From NCBI GenBank assembly GCA_035627675.1, contig DASPLH010000043.1, positions 1-9,046 of the forward strand: DNA of 9,046 nucleotides. Reading direction: 5' to 3'. The notes under the pieces were generated by a model. The model had not been told where the DNA came from. It searched no databases and was given only the letters and a program-made list of their open reading frames with translations. This DNA comes from DASPLH01 sp035627675 (GTDB taxonomy: Bacteria > Acidobacteriota > Terriglobia > Terriglobales > Acidobacteriaceae). A program made the position numbers and the translations under genes. Positions 1 to 7,819 of the stretch are shown piece after piece. Each line of letters begins with the position of its first letter. Positions within the stretch are counted from its first letter, which is position 1.

Positions 1-177
1 CAGCTTCTGCTTCGAAACTTCGCGCTCGAGGTTCTTGCCGATCGTCTGCAACCCGCGATTGAGATACCCCTCGGCGACATCAACGAGCACCACTTCGTAG
101 CCGCTCTTGGCGAAAACGTGAGCGATGCCGTTGCCCATCGTTCCCGCACCGATCACCCCAACGGTTTTGATATCCAT
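1..177 (-). CDS. hbd: 3-hydroxybutyryl-CoA dehydrogenase, N-terminal part (partial)
   Basis: The first 59 codons of a gene that runs off the left edge. The reading frame opens at the ATG whose complement is 175-177 and has no stop up to base 1. Residues 6-17 carry the dinucleotide-binding signature VGVIGAGTMGNG, with GxGxxG at 10-15. The second beta strand ends in Asp33 (VVLVDV), the acidic residue that in this family holds the NAD adenosine ribose. This is the Rossmann domain of the 3-hydroxyacyl-CoA dehydrogenase family, which oxidises (S)-3-hydroxyacyl-CoA to 3-oxoacyl-CoA in fatty-acid or butyrate metabolism. The compact start and the GTMG motif fit the stand-alone 3-hydroxybutyryl-CoA dehydrogenases. 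A single-domain enzyme cannot be separated from a longer multidomain relative because the C-terminal domain is outside the window. A modest AGGGG lies about 12 bases upstream of the ATG. The family call is firm; the exact substrate is inferred. Confidence 0.85.
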   Translation of the reverse strand, partial: MDIKTVGVIGAGTMGNGIAHVFAKSGYEVVLVDVAEGYLNRGLQTIGKNLEREVSKQKL

Positions 178-241
178 ACGGACCCGCACCCCTACAGGAA
201 TTTTCAACTGCGTGGAATGAAACGGATGAGTGTAACAGAAC

Positions 242-286
242 GGTTTCGGAGGTTTCAGAAGTTTCGCGGGTTTCGGAGGTTCAAGG
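242..286. repeat. 9-bp imperfect tandem array
   Basis: Five consecutive 9-base units in exact register: GGTTTCGGA (242-250), GGTTTCAGA (251-259), AGTTTCGCG (260-268), GGTTTCGGA (269-277) and a degenerate fifth unit starting GGTTC (278-286). Units one and four are identical; the core GTTTC is kept in the first four. The array lies outside any gene, upstream of hbd. Its function is unknown. It resembles in style, but not in sequence, the 7- and 8-bp arrays in other gaps of this window. Confidence 0.8.
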
Positions 287-326
287 CTGCGACGCCGCGG
301 AATGACAAATTTGCAGAAGGCCCGAG

Positions 327-387
327 CCACGCGAGGGCGATGGCTCCAGTGAGCCCAGAGCGTGGGGCAAAGCGCGAGAGCTCTGGG
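327..387. repeat. Two overlapping, mutually exclusive inverted repeats
   Basis: CCACGC at 327-332 pairs with GCGTGG at 360-365, with an inner GGCT/AGCC pair (342-345 with 352-355). CCCAGAGC at 354-361 pairs perfectly with GCTCTGGG at 380-387 across an 18-base loop. Both use bases around 354-361, so only one can form at a time. Neither is followed by a T-run on either strand, so neither is a canonical intrinsic terminator. They lie downstream of the SnoaL-like gene. The complementarity is seen directly; any role is inference. Confidence 0.5.
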
Positions 388-420
388 TCTGCGAGGCCTG
401 CGGCTCCCGAAAGTTTCTCG

Positions 421-819
421 CTAACCCTTTTTCCCCGTCAGTGCCCAATGCGTGTGCACGATGCGCCAGCCCTGTGGGTCGCGACGGTAAACCTCTGTGG
501 TGTTCCACTTCATCGTGCCTTCGCTGCCACGCGAGACGAACTGGAAGGTCAGCACCGCCATGCTTCCGCATAACTGCACCGACGGCGTCACCATTTCGCT
601 GGAGTCGATCGCGATCTTGCCGCGGAGATCGTCATACAGTTTCCTGAGCGCATCGATCCCGTCGAGACGGCGCTCGACGAACGGATCGAAGTACGTCACA
701 TCGGGTGCCGAGACTTCGAGGAACCCGTCCGGGTCTCCTTTGCCCCACCGCTCCAGCGCCTTACGCTCGAGCTGGATGATTTCCTCCACTGCGTCCACCG
801 GCTGCGTTGCGGTCGGCAT
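421..819 (-). CDS. SnoaL-like / NTF2-family protein
   Basis: A 132-residue protein of the NTF2-like superfamily, SnoaL-like or CaMKII-association type. Visible features are an N-terminal helix (residues 9-26, VDAVEEIIQLERKALERW), the GDPDGF turn at 28-33, DVTYFDP at 40-46, and a final strand GWRIVHTHW at 117-125. These folds form a cone-shaped pocket and serve either as small-molecule enzymes or as binding domains; the sequence does not say which, and no pathway is implied. No signal peptide or membrane segment is present. The start at 819 is preferred over the in-frame ATG at 858: an AAGGA lies 5-9 bases upstream of 819, whereas 858 falls in the loop of the atp terminator and would add 13 unconserved-looking residues. 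The gene follows the atp operon on the same strand but beyond its terminator, so it either depends on readthrough or has its own promoter, which I cannot see. Confidence 0.8.
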   Translation of the reverse strand: MPTATQPVDAVEEIIQLERKALERWGKGDPDGFLEVSAPDVTYFDPFVERRLDGIDALRKLYDDLRGKIAIDSSEMVTPSVQLCGSMAVLTFQFVSRGSEGTMKWNTTEVYRRDPQGWRIVHTHWALTGKKG

Positions 820-835
820 GGTCTTTCCTTTCGCA

Positions 836-866
836 AAAACAAAAAAGCCCCGGATCACTCCGGGAC
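836..866 (-). terminator. Rho-independent terminator of the atp operon
   Basis: On the minus strand, CCCGGA and TCCGGG (complements of 859-864 and 849-854) pair around a GTGA loop. The stem extends by a T-G wobble and a G-C pair to 8 bp, and six T residues follow at once (complement of 841-846), with a further run of T just beyond. It begins 18 bases after the atpC stop codon, so it closes the ATP synthase operon. Its T-tract abuts the ribosome-binding site of the SnoaL-like gene. Confidence 0.9.
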
Positions 867-883
867 TTCAGTCCTGAATTGTG

Positions 884-1303
884 CTACGCACTGGTCACGC
901 CTGCCTTGCGTGCCACTTCGATGCGCGTCTCGGCGCGGTGCAGTGCGTTGAGAGCGTCGTCGAAGTCGGCTTCGGAGTCGCCTGCGCGCAGGCTCTCTTC
1001 GGCGCGTGTGCGGGCCTGCTCGGCGCGGCGCACGTCGATCTCTTCGGCGCGCTCGGCCGTTTCTGCCAGCACAGTCACCTTGTTCGGCAGCACTTCGGCA
1101 AATCCCCAGGCCACGGCGATATGGGTAGTCTGGCCGTTGCGCGTGTAGGAGATGTCGCCCACCGCCAACTCGGTGATGAGCGGCGCATGCCCCGGAAGGA
1201 TGCCGAGATAGCCGTTCTTGCCGGGAATTTGTATCTCCTCGGCGCGGTCGCGGACGACCTGCCGCTCCGGCGTTACGATTTCGAGTTCGATGATGTCAGC
1301 CAT
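884..1303 (-). CDS. atpC: F1 ATP synthase subunit epsilon
   Basis: A 139-residue protein of normal length for bacterial epsilon. The N-terminal beta-sandwich (about 1-85) has the hallmark GYLGILPGHAPL at 31-42, which packs against gamma and the c-ring. The C-terminal part (about 86-139) is the two-helix hairpin, highly charged and alanine-rich, that in other bacteria can swing up to inhibit ATP hydrolysis. Epsilon is part of the central rotor with gamma. The gene is last in the operon and separated from atpD by an unusual 79-base spacer. The bases directly before the ATG belong to a 7-bp word array and contain no clear Shine-Dalgarno sequence, unlike what is expected for a subunit co-translated with beta. 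Function is firm from the family; translation control is inferred. Confidence 0.95.
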   Translation of the reverse strand: MADIIELEIVTPERQVVRDRAEEIQIPGKNGYLGILPGHAPLITELAVGDISYTRNGQTTHIAVAWGFAEVLPNKVTVLAETAERAEEIDVRRAEQARTRAEESLRAGDSEADFDDALNALHRAETRIEVARKAGVTSA

Positions 1304-1377
1304 GTTTTCGTCGTCGGCCGCCGGTCGTCCGTCGTCGGCTCAGCATTGCTGACGGCCAACGACGAACGACTGACGAC
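1304..1377 (-). repeat. Inverted 7-bp word arrays forming a long hairpin between atpD and atpC
   Basis: Read on the minus (mRNA) strand, four 7-base words in register, GTCGTCA, GTCGTTC, GTCGTTG, GCCGTCA (1377 down to 1350), are followed after an 11-base turn by CCGACGA, CGGACGA, CCGGCGG, CCGACGA, CGAAAAC (1338 down to 1304). The two arrays are inverted relative to each other. Bases 1347-1370 pair with 1324-1345 over 22 base pairs with two G-U wobbles and a 2-base bulge, closing on a very short loop. No T-run follows, so it is not an intrinsic terminator. The second array ends at the base before the atpC start codon. Confidence 0.85.
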
Positions 1378-1382
1378 AGTTC

Positions 1383-2834
<1,452 letters not shown>

Positions 2835-2837
2835 ATG

Positions 2838-2938
2838 AGCTTCTAAGCTTCTCAGCTGCTGAGCTACTCAGCAGGTATTTGGGGTTGTGCTTGCCGCTGG
2901 CTTAGTGGCTCAGCAGCTCAGCAGCTCAGCGCCTCTTA
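2838..2938. repeat. Paired 8-bp word arrays in the atpG-atpD spacer
   Basis: On the plus strand, the units AGCTTCTA, AGCTTCTC, AGCTGCTG, AGCTACTC and AGCAGGTA run in exact 8-base register from 2838 to 2877. After 21 unrelated bases a second array, GGCTTAGT, GGCTCAGC, AGCTCAGC, AGCTCAGC, GCCTCTTA, runs in 8-base register from 2899 to 2938. Array two matches the reverse complement of array one at most positions, with an uninterrupted 11-base match, GCTCAGCAGCT, so the atp mRNA can fold into a long imperfect hairpin. The first array ends three bases from the atpD start codon, and the second reaches the atpG stop codon. Confidence 0.85.
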
Positions 2939-3972
2939 CAGAGCCGCCGCTCCGCTGACAATCTCGATGATTTCTTTCGTGATCGCCGCCTGGCGCGCAC
3001 GGTTCATCGTGAGCGTCAGCGAATCGATCATGTCGGTTGCGTTGTTCGTCGCCGAATCCATGGCCGTCATGCGCGCGGCATGTTCGGCGGCAACGGACTC
3101 CAGCACGGCCCGATACATCTGCACGGCAACGTACTTCGGCAGCAGCGTGGCGAACAGTTCAGCCGCGGGCTGCTCGTAAATGTAGTCCACCTGCTCGGTG
3201 CCGAAGCGCGCGGCGCGCTCGTCGATGTCACTGGTGTCGTGCTCTCCCACCGAGACACCCGACTTCGCGGCAGCCTCGGCGAGGCGATCGCGCTCGGCGC
3301 CCGAAAGCTCGTCCGCCTGGCGTATGTCGCGCTCACCGATCTCGTCAACCGGCAGGATCTCATCCACGACGAGGCGCTGCGCGATCACCGACTTGAACTC
3401 GTTGAACAGCAGGTACACGGCGTCAATCTCGCCGCGGGTGTAGCGGTCGATGACAGCCTTGGAAATCGCCTGGATGTCGGCAAACGCCGGCTTGTTCAGC
3501 AGGCCCAGGTGTTCGCCGGTCACCTGCACCCGTGCGGCACGAGTGCCGGCCGTGGCGCTGGCGGCCGGATAGCGACGGCGGAAGAAGTCGCGGCCCTTGC
3601 GTCCGATCAATTCCAGGTCGATATTGCGGTCGGCCTTCGAGTCGAGGAAGCGCGTGGCGGCCTTGATGATGTTCGAGTTGAAGGCGCCCGCCAGTCCGCG
3701 GTCGCCGGTCACCATGATCACCACGATGTTCTGCTCAGGCCGGCGTGCCAGCAGCGCGTGCCGCGCCTCGCCCGTCTCCGGGTCCATCACTTCGCGCGGT
3801 GCACCAGGGAGTTGAGCACGTTGGTCAGCATCTGCGCGTACGGGCGCGCAGCCAGCGCGCGCTCCTGTGCGCGACGCAGCTTGGCGGCCGACACCATTTT
3901 CATGGCGCCGGTAATCTGCCGCGTGCTCTTTACGCTTCGGATGCGGCGCCGGATGTCTAAAACATTAGCCAT
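2936..3972 (-). CDS. atpG: F1 ATP synthase subunit gamma, split by a frameshift
   Basis: Gamma is the central rotor shaft. The N-terminal piece (3972 to 3787, 61 codons) has the family start MANVLDIRRRIRSVKSTRQI and the TGAMKMVSAAKLRRAQ helix, then hits TGA. The rest (3790 to 2936, 284 codons) continues in the -1 frame with VTGDRGLAGAFNSNI and ends with the C-terminal helix RARQAAITKEIIEIVSG, so all family landmarks are present in order. Restoring one base near 3792-3793 gives a continuous protein of about 345 residues. That is longer than the roughly 290 usual for the family, mostly because of a charged insert at about residues 212-259. No typical slippery heptamer is visible at the junction. 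The most likely explanation is a one-base deletion, either an assembly error or a recent mutation, since gamma is normally indispensable. A genuinely split gene is less likely. The start has no clear Shine-Dalgarno and lies 19 bases after atpA. Confidence 0.9.
3787..3795 (-). other. Frameshift junction in atpG (GTGA stop/start overlap)
   Basis: On the minus strand the upstream frame reads GCG AAG TGA and the downstream frame reads GTG ATG GAC. The two open frames overlap by the four bases GTGA (3787-3790), and the TGA also shares its last base with an ATG. Reading GCG then GAA GTG ATG, that is, one extra G, joins the frames smoothly (A-E-V-M-D-P). No ribosome-binding sequence precedes the GTG. 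Confidence 0.85.
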
Positions 3973-3991
3973 AGTTCGTCAGCTCGGCAGA

Positions 3992-5533
<1,542 letters not shown>

Positions 5534-5543
5534 TTGATAGCCT

Positions 5544-5593
5544 TCAGCACTCGGCAGTCAGCATGAGCGACTGCATTGGACTTGAAACTTAAA
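5544..5593. repeat. 7-bp word array and hairpin in the atpH-atpA spacer
   Basis: Three 7-base words in register, TCAGCAC, TCGGCAG and TCAGCAT (5544-5564), are followed by a looser GAGCGAC and then by ACTTGAA and ACTTAAA (5580-5593), again spaced by seven. Within it GCAGTC (5554-5559) pairs perfectly with GACTGC (5569-5574) across a 9-base loop. It is transcribed as part of the atp mRNA between delta and alpha. There is no T-run. Confidence 0.65.
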
Positions 5594-5600
5594 ACCGCAG

Positions 5601-6140
5601 CTACTCGGACAATTGCTGCTTGATCTTCTGCAACTGGCCGCGAACCGACCCGTCGTACACCGTGCTGCCAATCTTCACAATCGCCCCGCCCAGCAGGGCC
5701 GGGTTGATGCTGTACTGGGCCGTCACCTGGCGGCCCGTGATTTTCGCCACCTGCGACGTCAGCTCCAGCTGCTCCGACGATGTCAGCGGACGCGAACTGA
5801 CAATCTCGGCCTGGACCAGCCCGAGCCGCTGATTCAGCTCGGCTTCAAACTGCCGGGCAATGATCGGCAACTGCGACATGCGATTGTGATCGATCAGGAC
5901 GGCGATGAAGTTCCGGAAGACGCGCGGCATGTCCCCCATCTGGGCAACGATCGAGTCCAGCAGGTTGCGCTTCTGTTCGGCGGGGATCGCCGGCGCTTCC
6001 CAAACCTTGCGCAGGTCCTCGCTGGAGTTAAACAGCTCCACGAATGCCCGGAACTGCTGCACGGTGCGGACAGGGTTAAGCTTCTGCTCGAAAACAACGT
6101 CGGCGAATGCGCGTGCGTAACGACTTGCGACGGCTGCCAT
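5601..6140 (-). CDS. atpH: F1 ATP synthase subunit delta (OSCP)
   Basis: A 179-residue protein of normal length for bacterial delta. The N-terminal six-helix domain starts with AAVASRYARAFADVVFE, which in this family caps the F1 head by binding the alpha N-termini. The C-terminal region has the family signature PALLGGAIVKIGSTVYDGSVRG just before the end, which contacts the b subunits. Delta thus couples the peripheral stalk to F1. Its ATG overlaps the atpF stop codon by one base (TAATG), with an AAAGGA about 9 bases upstream inside atpF, so the two are translationally coupled. The order b', b, delta, alpha matches the conserved stator-to-head order. Confidence 0.97.
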   Translation of the reverse strand: MAAVASRYARAFADVVFEQKLNPVRTVQQFRAFVELFNSSEDLRKVWEAPAIPAEQKRNLLDSIVAQMGDMPRVFRNFIAVLIDHNRMSQLPIIARQFEAELNQRLGLVQAEIVSSRPLTSSEQLELTSQVAKITGRQVTAQYSINPALLGGAIVKIGSTVYDGSVRGQLQKIKQQLSE

Positions 6141-6916
6141 TACTTGCCGTCCTTTCCGAGTTGAGCCGCAAACCCGCGCAACAGCGCTTCGTCGGTCGAC
6201 GCGTCTACCCTGATCTTCTTTTCAGCCAATTCCACCGCGAGATCGGCGGCGAAGGCCTTGAGTTCGCGTTGCGCGCTGCGAGTCGCGGCTGAGATTTCCT
6301 GCTCGGCGGACTCAACCACTCGACGCGCATCCTCTTCGGCCTGCTGCCGGATGCGGGCTTCCTCGGCGCCGAAATCGGCTTCCGCCGACGCCTTGATGGC
6401 CGCCACTTCCGTGTCGAGCCTCGACAGGCGCGCTTCGATGTCGTTGAGCCGGGAGGTGGCTTCCGCGCTGGCCTTGCGAGCCTCTTCGATTCCCTTCTGG
6501 ATGGTTGCCGTGCGGTTCCTCAACATCGCGGGGATACTGGAGCGCGAGAACCAGGCAATCGCACCGAAGAGAATCGCAAAGTTGATTACGAAAAAAGCCA
6601 GGGAGGCGGCACTCGGGCTCATGCCGGTCTTTGCGGCAATCCACTTCACCGAAGCGGACTCCTTCAGCTCGGTATGGCCTCCGCCCTCTTCGTGGCCGCC
6701 TTCGGCCTTGTGCTCGCCCTTGAGCGCCTCGTGCGATTGCTCCGAAAGCTGAGCGTCGATCTTGTCGCTGGCGCCCTGCTCATGCGGCATTTCGGCCGGC
6801 TGCGAAGCCTGCGGGGCGGCGTGCTCGGCGGGCGGGGCGGCGTGCTCCTGCGCCACAACTCCACCGGCACAGAAGACGGCGAACGCGAGGATTGCTGCGA
6901 GAGTGAACTTTTTCAT
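6140..6916 (-). CDS. atpF: Fo ATP synthase subunit b with exported His-rich N-terminal extension
   Basis: Subunit b of the peripheral stalk, 258 residues, against about 160 in most bacteria. Residues 1-22 look like a cleavable signal peptide (MKKFTLAAILAFAVFCAGG, then VVAQ). Residues 23-90 form a disordered, Ala/Pro/Glu/His-rich stretch with seven histidines at 25, 32, 45, 62, 69, 75 and 81. A short amphipathic segment WIAAKTGMSP (92-101) leads into one membrane span at about 103-124, followed by a long charged coiled coil (about 125-235) that contacts delta. If the signal peptide is used, the extension lies outside the membrane. It overlaps atpF' by ATGA and atpH by TAATG. Family identity rests on the span plus coiled coil and gene order. 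The role of the extension is unknown; similar extensions are, to my recollection, seen in acidobacterial b subunits. Confidence 0.93.
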   Translation of the reverse strand: MKKFTLAAILAFAVFCAGGVVAQEHAAPPAEHAAPQASQPAEMPHEQGASDKIDAQLSEQSHEALKGEHKAEGGHEEGGGHTELKESASVKWIAAKTGMSPSAASLAFFVINFAILFGAIAWFSRSSIPAMLRNRTATIQKGIEEARKASAEATSRLNDIEARLSRLDTEVAAIKASAEADFGAEEARIRQQAEEDARRVVESAEQEISAATRSAQRELKAFAADLAVELAEKKIRVDASTDEALLRGFAAQLGKDGK

Positions 6917-7389
6917 TGTTGCCCGCCTACTGCCGGAACGTGGCTGCCGGCGGGCGCGAGGATCGCGCGGATGATCTCGTTGGCCAGTCGCTCCGACTCC
7001 GACTGGAGTCGAACCTTCGCAGCCTCAACGTCCTGCTGCAATTGCGTACGAGCCAGCTTCACCTGCTCATCGGCACGCTGCCGCGCCTGCGCCACTGCGG
7101 CGGTGCGCGCCTGCTGCGCCTGCTGCCGGCGGGACTCCTGCGAGCGGAAGATCGCCAGCTTGGCGTCGCGCAACCGTTCTTCGTACTGCGCCGCCTTGGC
7201 TTCCGCGGCGGCGATGTCGGCGCGTGCGCGCTCGATCGCTCCCTGGGTGCGCTCACGCCGTTCTTGTAGAACGCGCTGCAACGGCCGGTGCAGAACGAAG
7301 TGGTACACGGCGTAAAGCAACAGCAGGAGCACGACCGTTGGGACGGCTCCGAGCAGTAATTCGCCTACTTGCCTGAGGGTCTGATCCAT
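6913..7389 (-). CDS. atpF': Fo ATP synthase subunit b' (second b-type stator subunit)
   Basis: A 158-residue b-type subunit: an N-terminal membrane span (about 11-33, LLLGAVPTVVLLLLLYAVYH), the basic cytoplasmic anchor HRPLQRVLQERRERTQG (34-50), then a nearly continuous Ala/Arg/Gln/Glu coiled coil to about residue 140. It has no signal peptide or exported extension, unlike its partner b. In organisms with two different b-type genes the products form a heterodimer as the stator. It is the first gene of the operon. Its end overlaps the next gene by ATGA, implying coupled, near 1:1 translation. Only a weak Shine-Dalgarno-like AAGCGA precedes the ATG. It could equally be labelled b, with the longer downstream protein as b'. 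Confidence 0.9.
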   Translation of the reverse strand: MDQTLRQVGELLLGAVPTVVLLLLLYAVYHFVLHRPLQRVLQERRERTQGAIERARADIAAAEAKAAQYEERLRDAKLAIFRSQESRRQQAQQARTAAVAQARQRADEQVKLARTQLQQDVEAAKVRLQSESERLANEIIRAILAPAGSHVPAVGGQQ

Positions 7390-7474
7390 TCGCTTGTATT
7401 GAGTGCCTACAACTGGGCAGCCCGCCTCGACACACAGCGGCTAGCCGAGAAGGGAATGGGGTAACGAACGAACT

Positions 7475-7504
7475 AATCTAGCAGTTTTCAGCAGTGTTCG
7501 TCAA
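7475..7504 (-). promoter_or_regulatory. Probable sigma-70 type promoter of the atp operon
   Basis: On the minus strand TTGACG (complement of 7499-7504) is separated by 18 bases from TAGATT (complement of 7475-7480). Matches to the consensus are 5 of 6 and 4 of 6. The predicted start near 7468 gives a leader of about 80 bases before atpF'. The -35 box lies inside the palindrome TTCGT-CA-ACGAA (7497-7508), and the spacer holds two ACTGCT direct repeats 10 bp apart (complements of 7480-7485 and 7490-7495). These may be operator sites. This is the only gap upstream of atpF' able to hold the operon promoter. Confidence 0.6.
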
Positions 7505-7533
7505 CGAAAGTGCTTACCAATCAACGATTCACG

Positions 7534-7570
7534 GGAGGTTGCCGGGGAGAGCGTCCCTGGGAATACCTCC
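7534..7570. other. Stable intergenic hairpin
   Basis: GGAGGT (7534-7539) pairs with ACCTCC (7565-7570), and inside it CCGGGGA pairs with TCCCTGG around a GAGCG loop with one wobble. GGAGGT could instead pair with a second ACCTCC at 7654-7659, after the candidate plus-strand promoter. Without a T-run it is not a terminator. Its strand of expression is unknown. Confidence 0.5.
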
Positions 7571-7616
7571 GCCTGCCCGGAGCGGGCCAATATGGATTGG
7601 ACACTCCCGATGTTCC

Positions 7617-7644
7617 TTGACAAGGCCTCCCGGAGGGGTACCAT
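7617..7644 (+). promoter_or_regulatory. Candidate promoter upstream of yeiH
   Basis: A perfect TTGACA (7617-7622), a 16-base spacer and TACCAT (7639-7644; 4 of 6 consensus matches) predict transcription starting near 7651. The spacer contains the palindrome CCTCCCGGAGG, a possible operator placed between the two boxes. It would drive the hairpin/terminator unit that follows and, by readthrough, yeiH. Confidence 0.5.
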
Positions 7645-7650
7645 ACCTGT

Positions 7651-7736
7651 ATCACCTCCGATCCGTTTCAGGATCGAATGGGCTTGTGGGTAAGGAAATG
7701 TCACCGCTCCTTATCGACAGGCCCATTTTAATTTTC
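7651..7736 (+). ncRNA. Candidate small RNA or attenuator leader
   Basis: From the predicted start near 7651 the transcript would be about 86 bases. It holds a perfect hairpin CGATCC/GGATCG (7659-7664 with 7671-7676, 6-base loop), then the large terminator hairpin. No start codon with a credible reading frame lies inside. Two readings fit: an independent small RNA, or the leader of yeiH with a conditional terminator 139 bases before its ATG. I do not recognise it as a known RNA family. Confidence 0.4.
7678..7735 (+). terminator. Rho-independent terminator upstream of yeiH
   Basis: ATGGGCTTGT (7678-7687) pairs with ACAGGCCCAT (7717-7726). Beyond one mismatch the stem continues with GGTAAGGA against TCCTTATC, making about 18 pairs with an 11-base loop. 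The sequence TTTTAATTTT follows directly (7726-7735). This is the strongest hairpin-plus-T-tract on the plus strand of the window. Confidence 0.8.
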
Positions 7737-7819
7737 GAGCCGCGCAGACGCGAGTCACGACGTCGCGCTTCGCCCAGCAGGGTGTGCTGCCTCGGTCGAG
7801 TACGGTGCAAGCCCGCGCA

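Larger units (their letters stand above)
178..420. other. Intergenic gap between the SnoaL-like gene and hbd
   Basis: A 243-base stretch with no credible gene; the reading frames that cross it have no recognisable protein character. It holds a 9-bp tandem array (242-286), a pair of competing inverted repeats (327-387) and the hbd 5' leader. A weak minus-strand promoter may lie across the array: CTGAAA (complement of 253-258), an 18-base spacer and TACACT (complement of 229-234). That would place hbd transcription start near 222, but each box matches the sigma-70 consensus at only 4 of 6 positions, so it is a guess. No terminator with a U-tract is visible after the SnoaL-like gene. Confidence 0.5.

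Noticed and set aside
302..325. A possible dispersed repeat containing TTTGTCATTCC on the minus strand
   Set aside because: It only loosely resembles GTCATTCC-type dispersed elements, and there is no second copy in the window to support it.
118..573. A 151-codon plus-strand open frame across the left intergenic gap
   Set aside because: It is antisense to hbd and the SnoaL-like gene, passes through the 9-bp array, and has no domain features.
820..858. A longer SnoaL-like protein starting at 858
   Set aside because: That ATG lies in the atp terminator hairpin and lacks a Shine-Dalgarno, whereas 819 has AAGGA at proper spacing.
2838..2938. A CRISPR-like array in the atpG-atpD spacer
   Set aside because: The units are only 8 bp, contiguous with no unique spacers, and no cas genes are nearby.
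3785..3800. Programmed -1 ribosomal frameshifting in atpG
   Set aside because: No X-XXY-YYZ slippery heptamer or evident downstream stimulatory structure was seen, and gamma genes are not known to be recoded; a one-base deletion is simpler.
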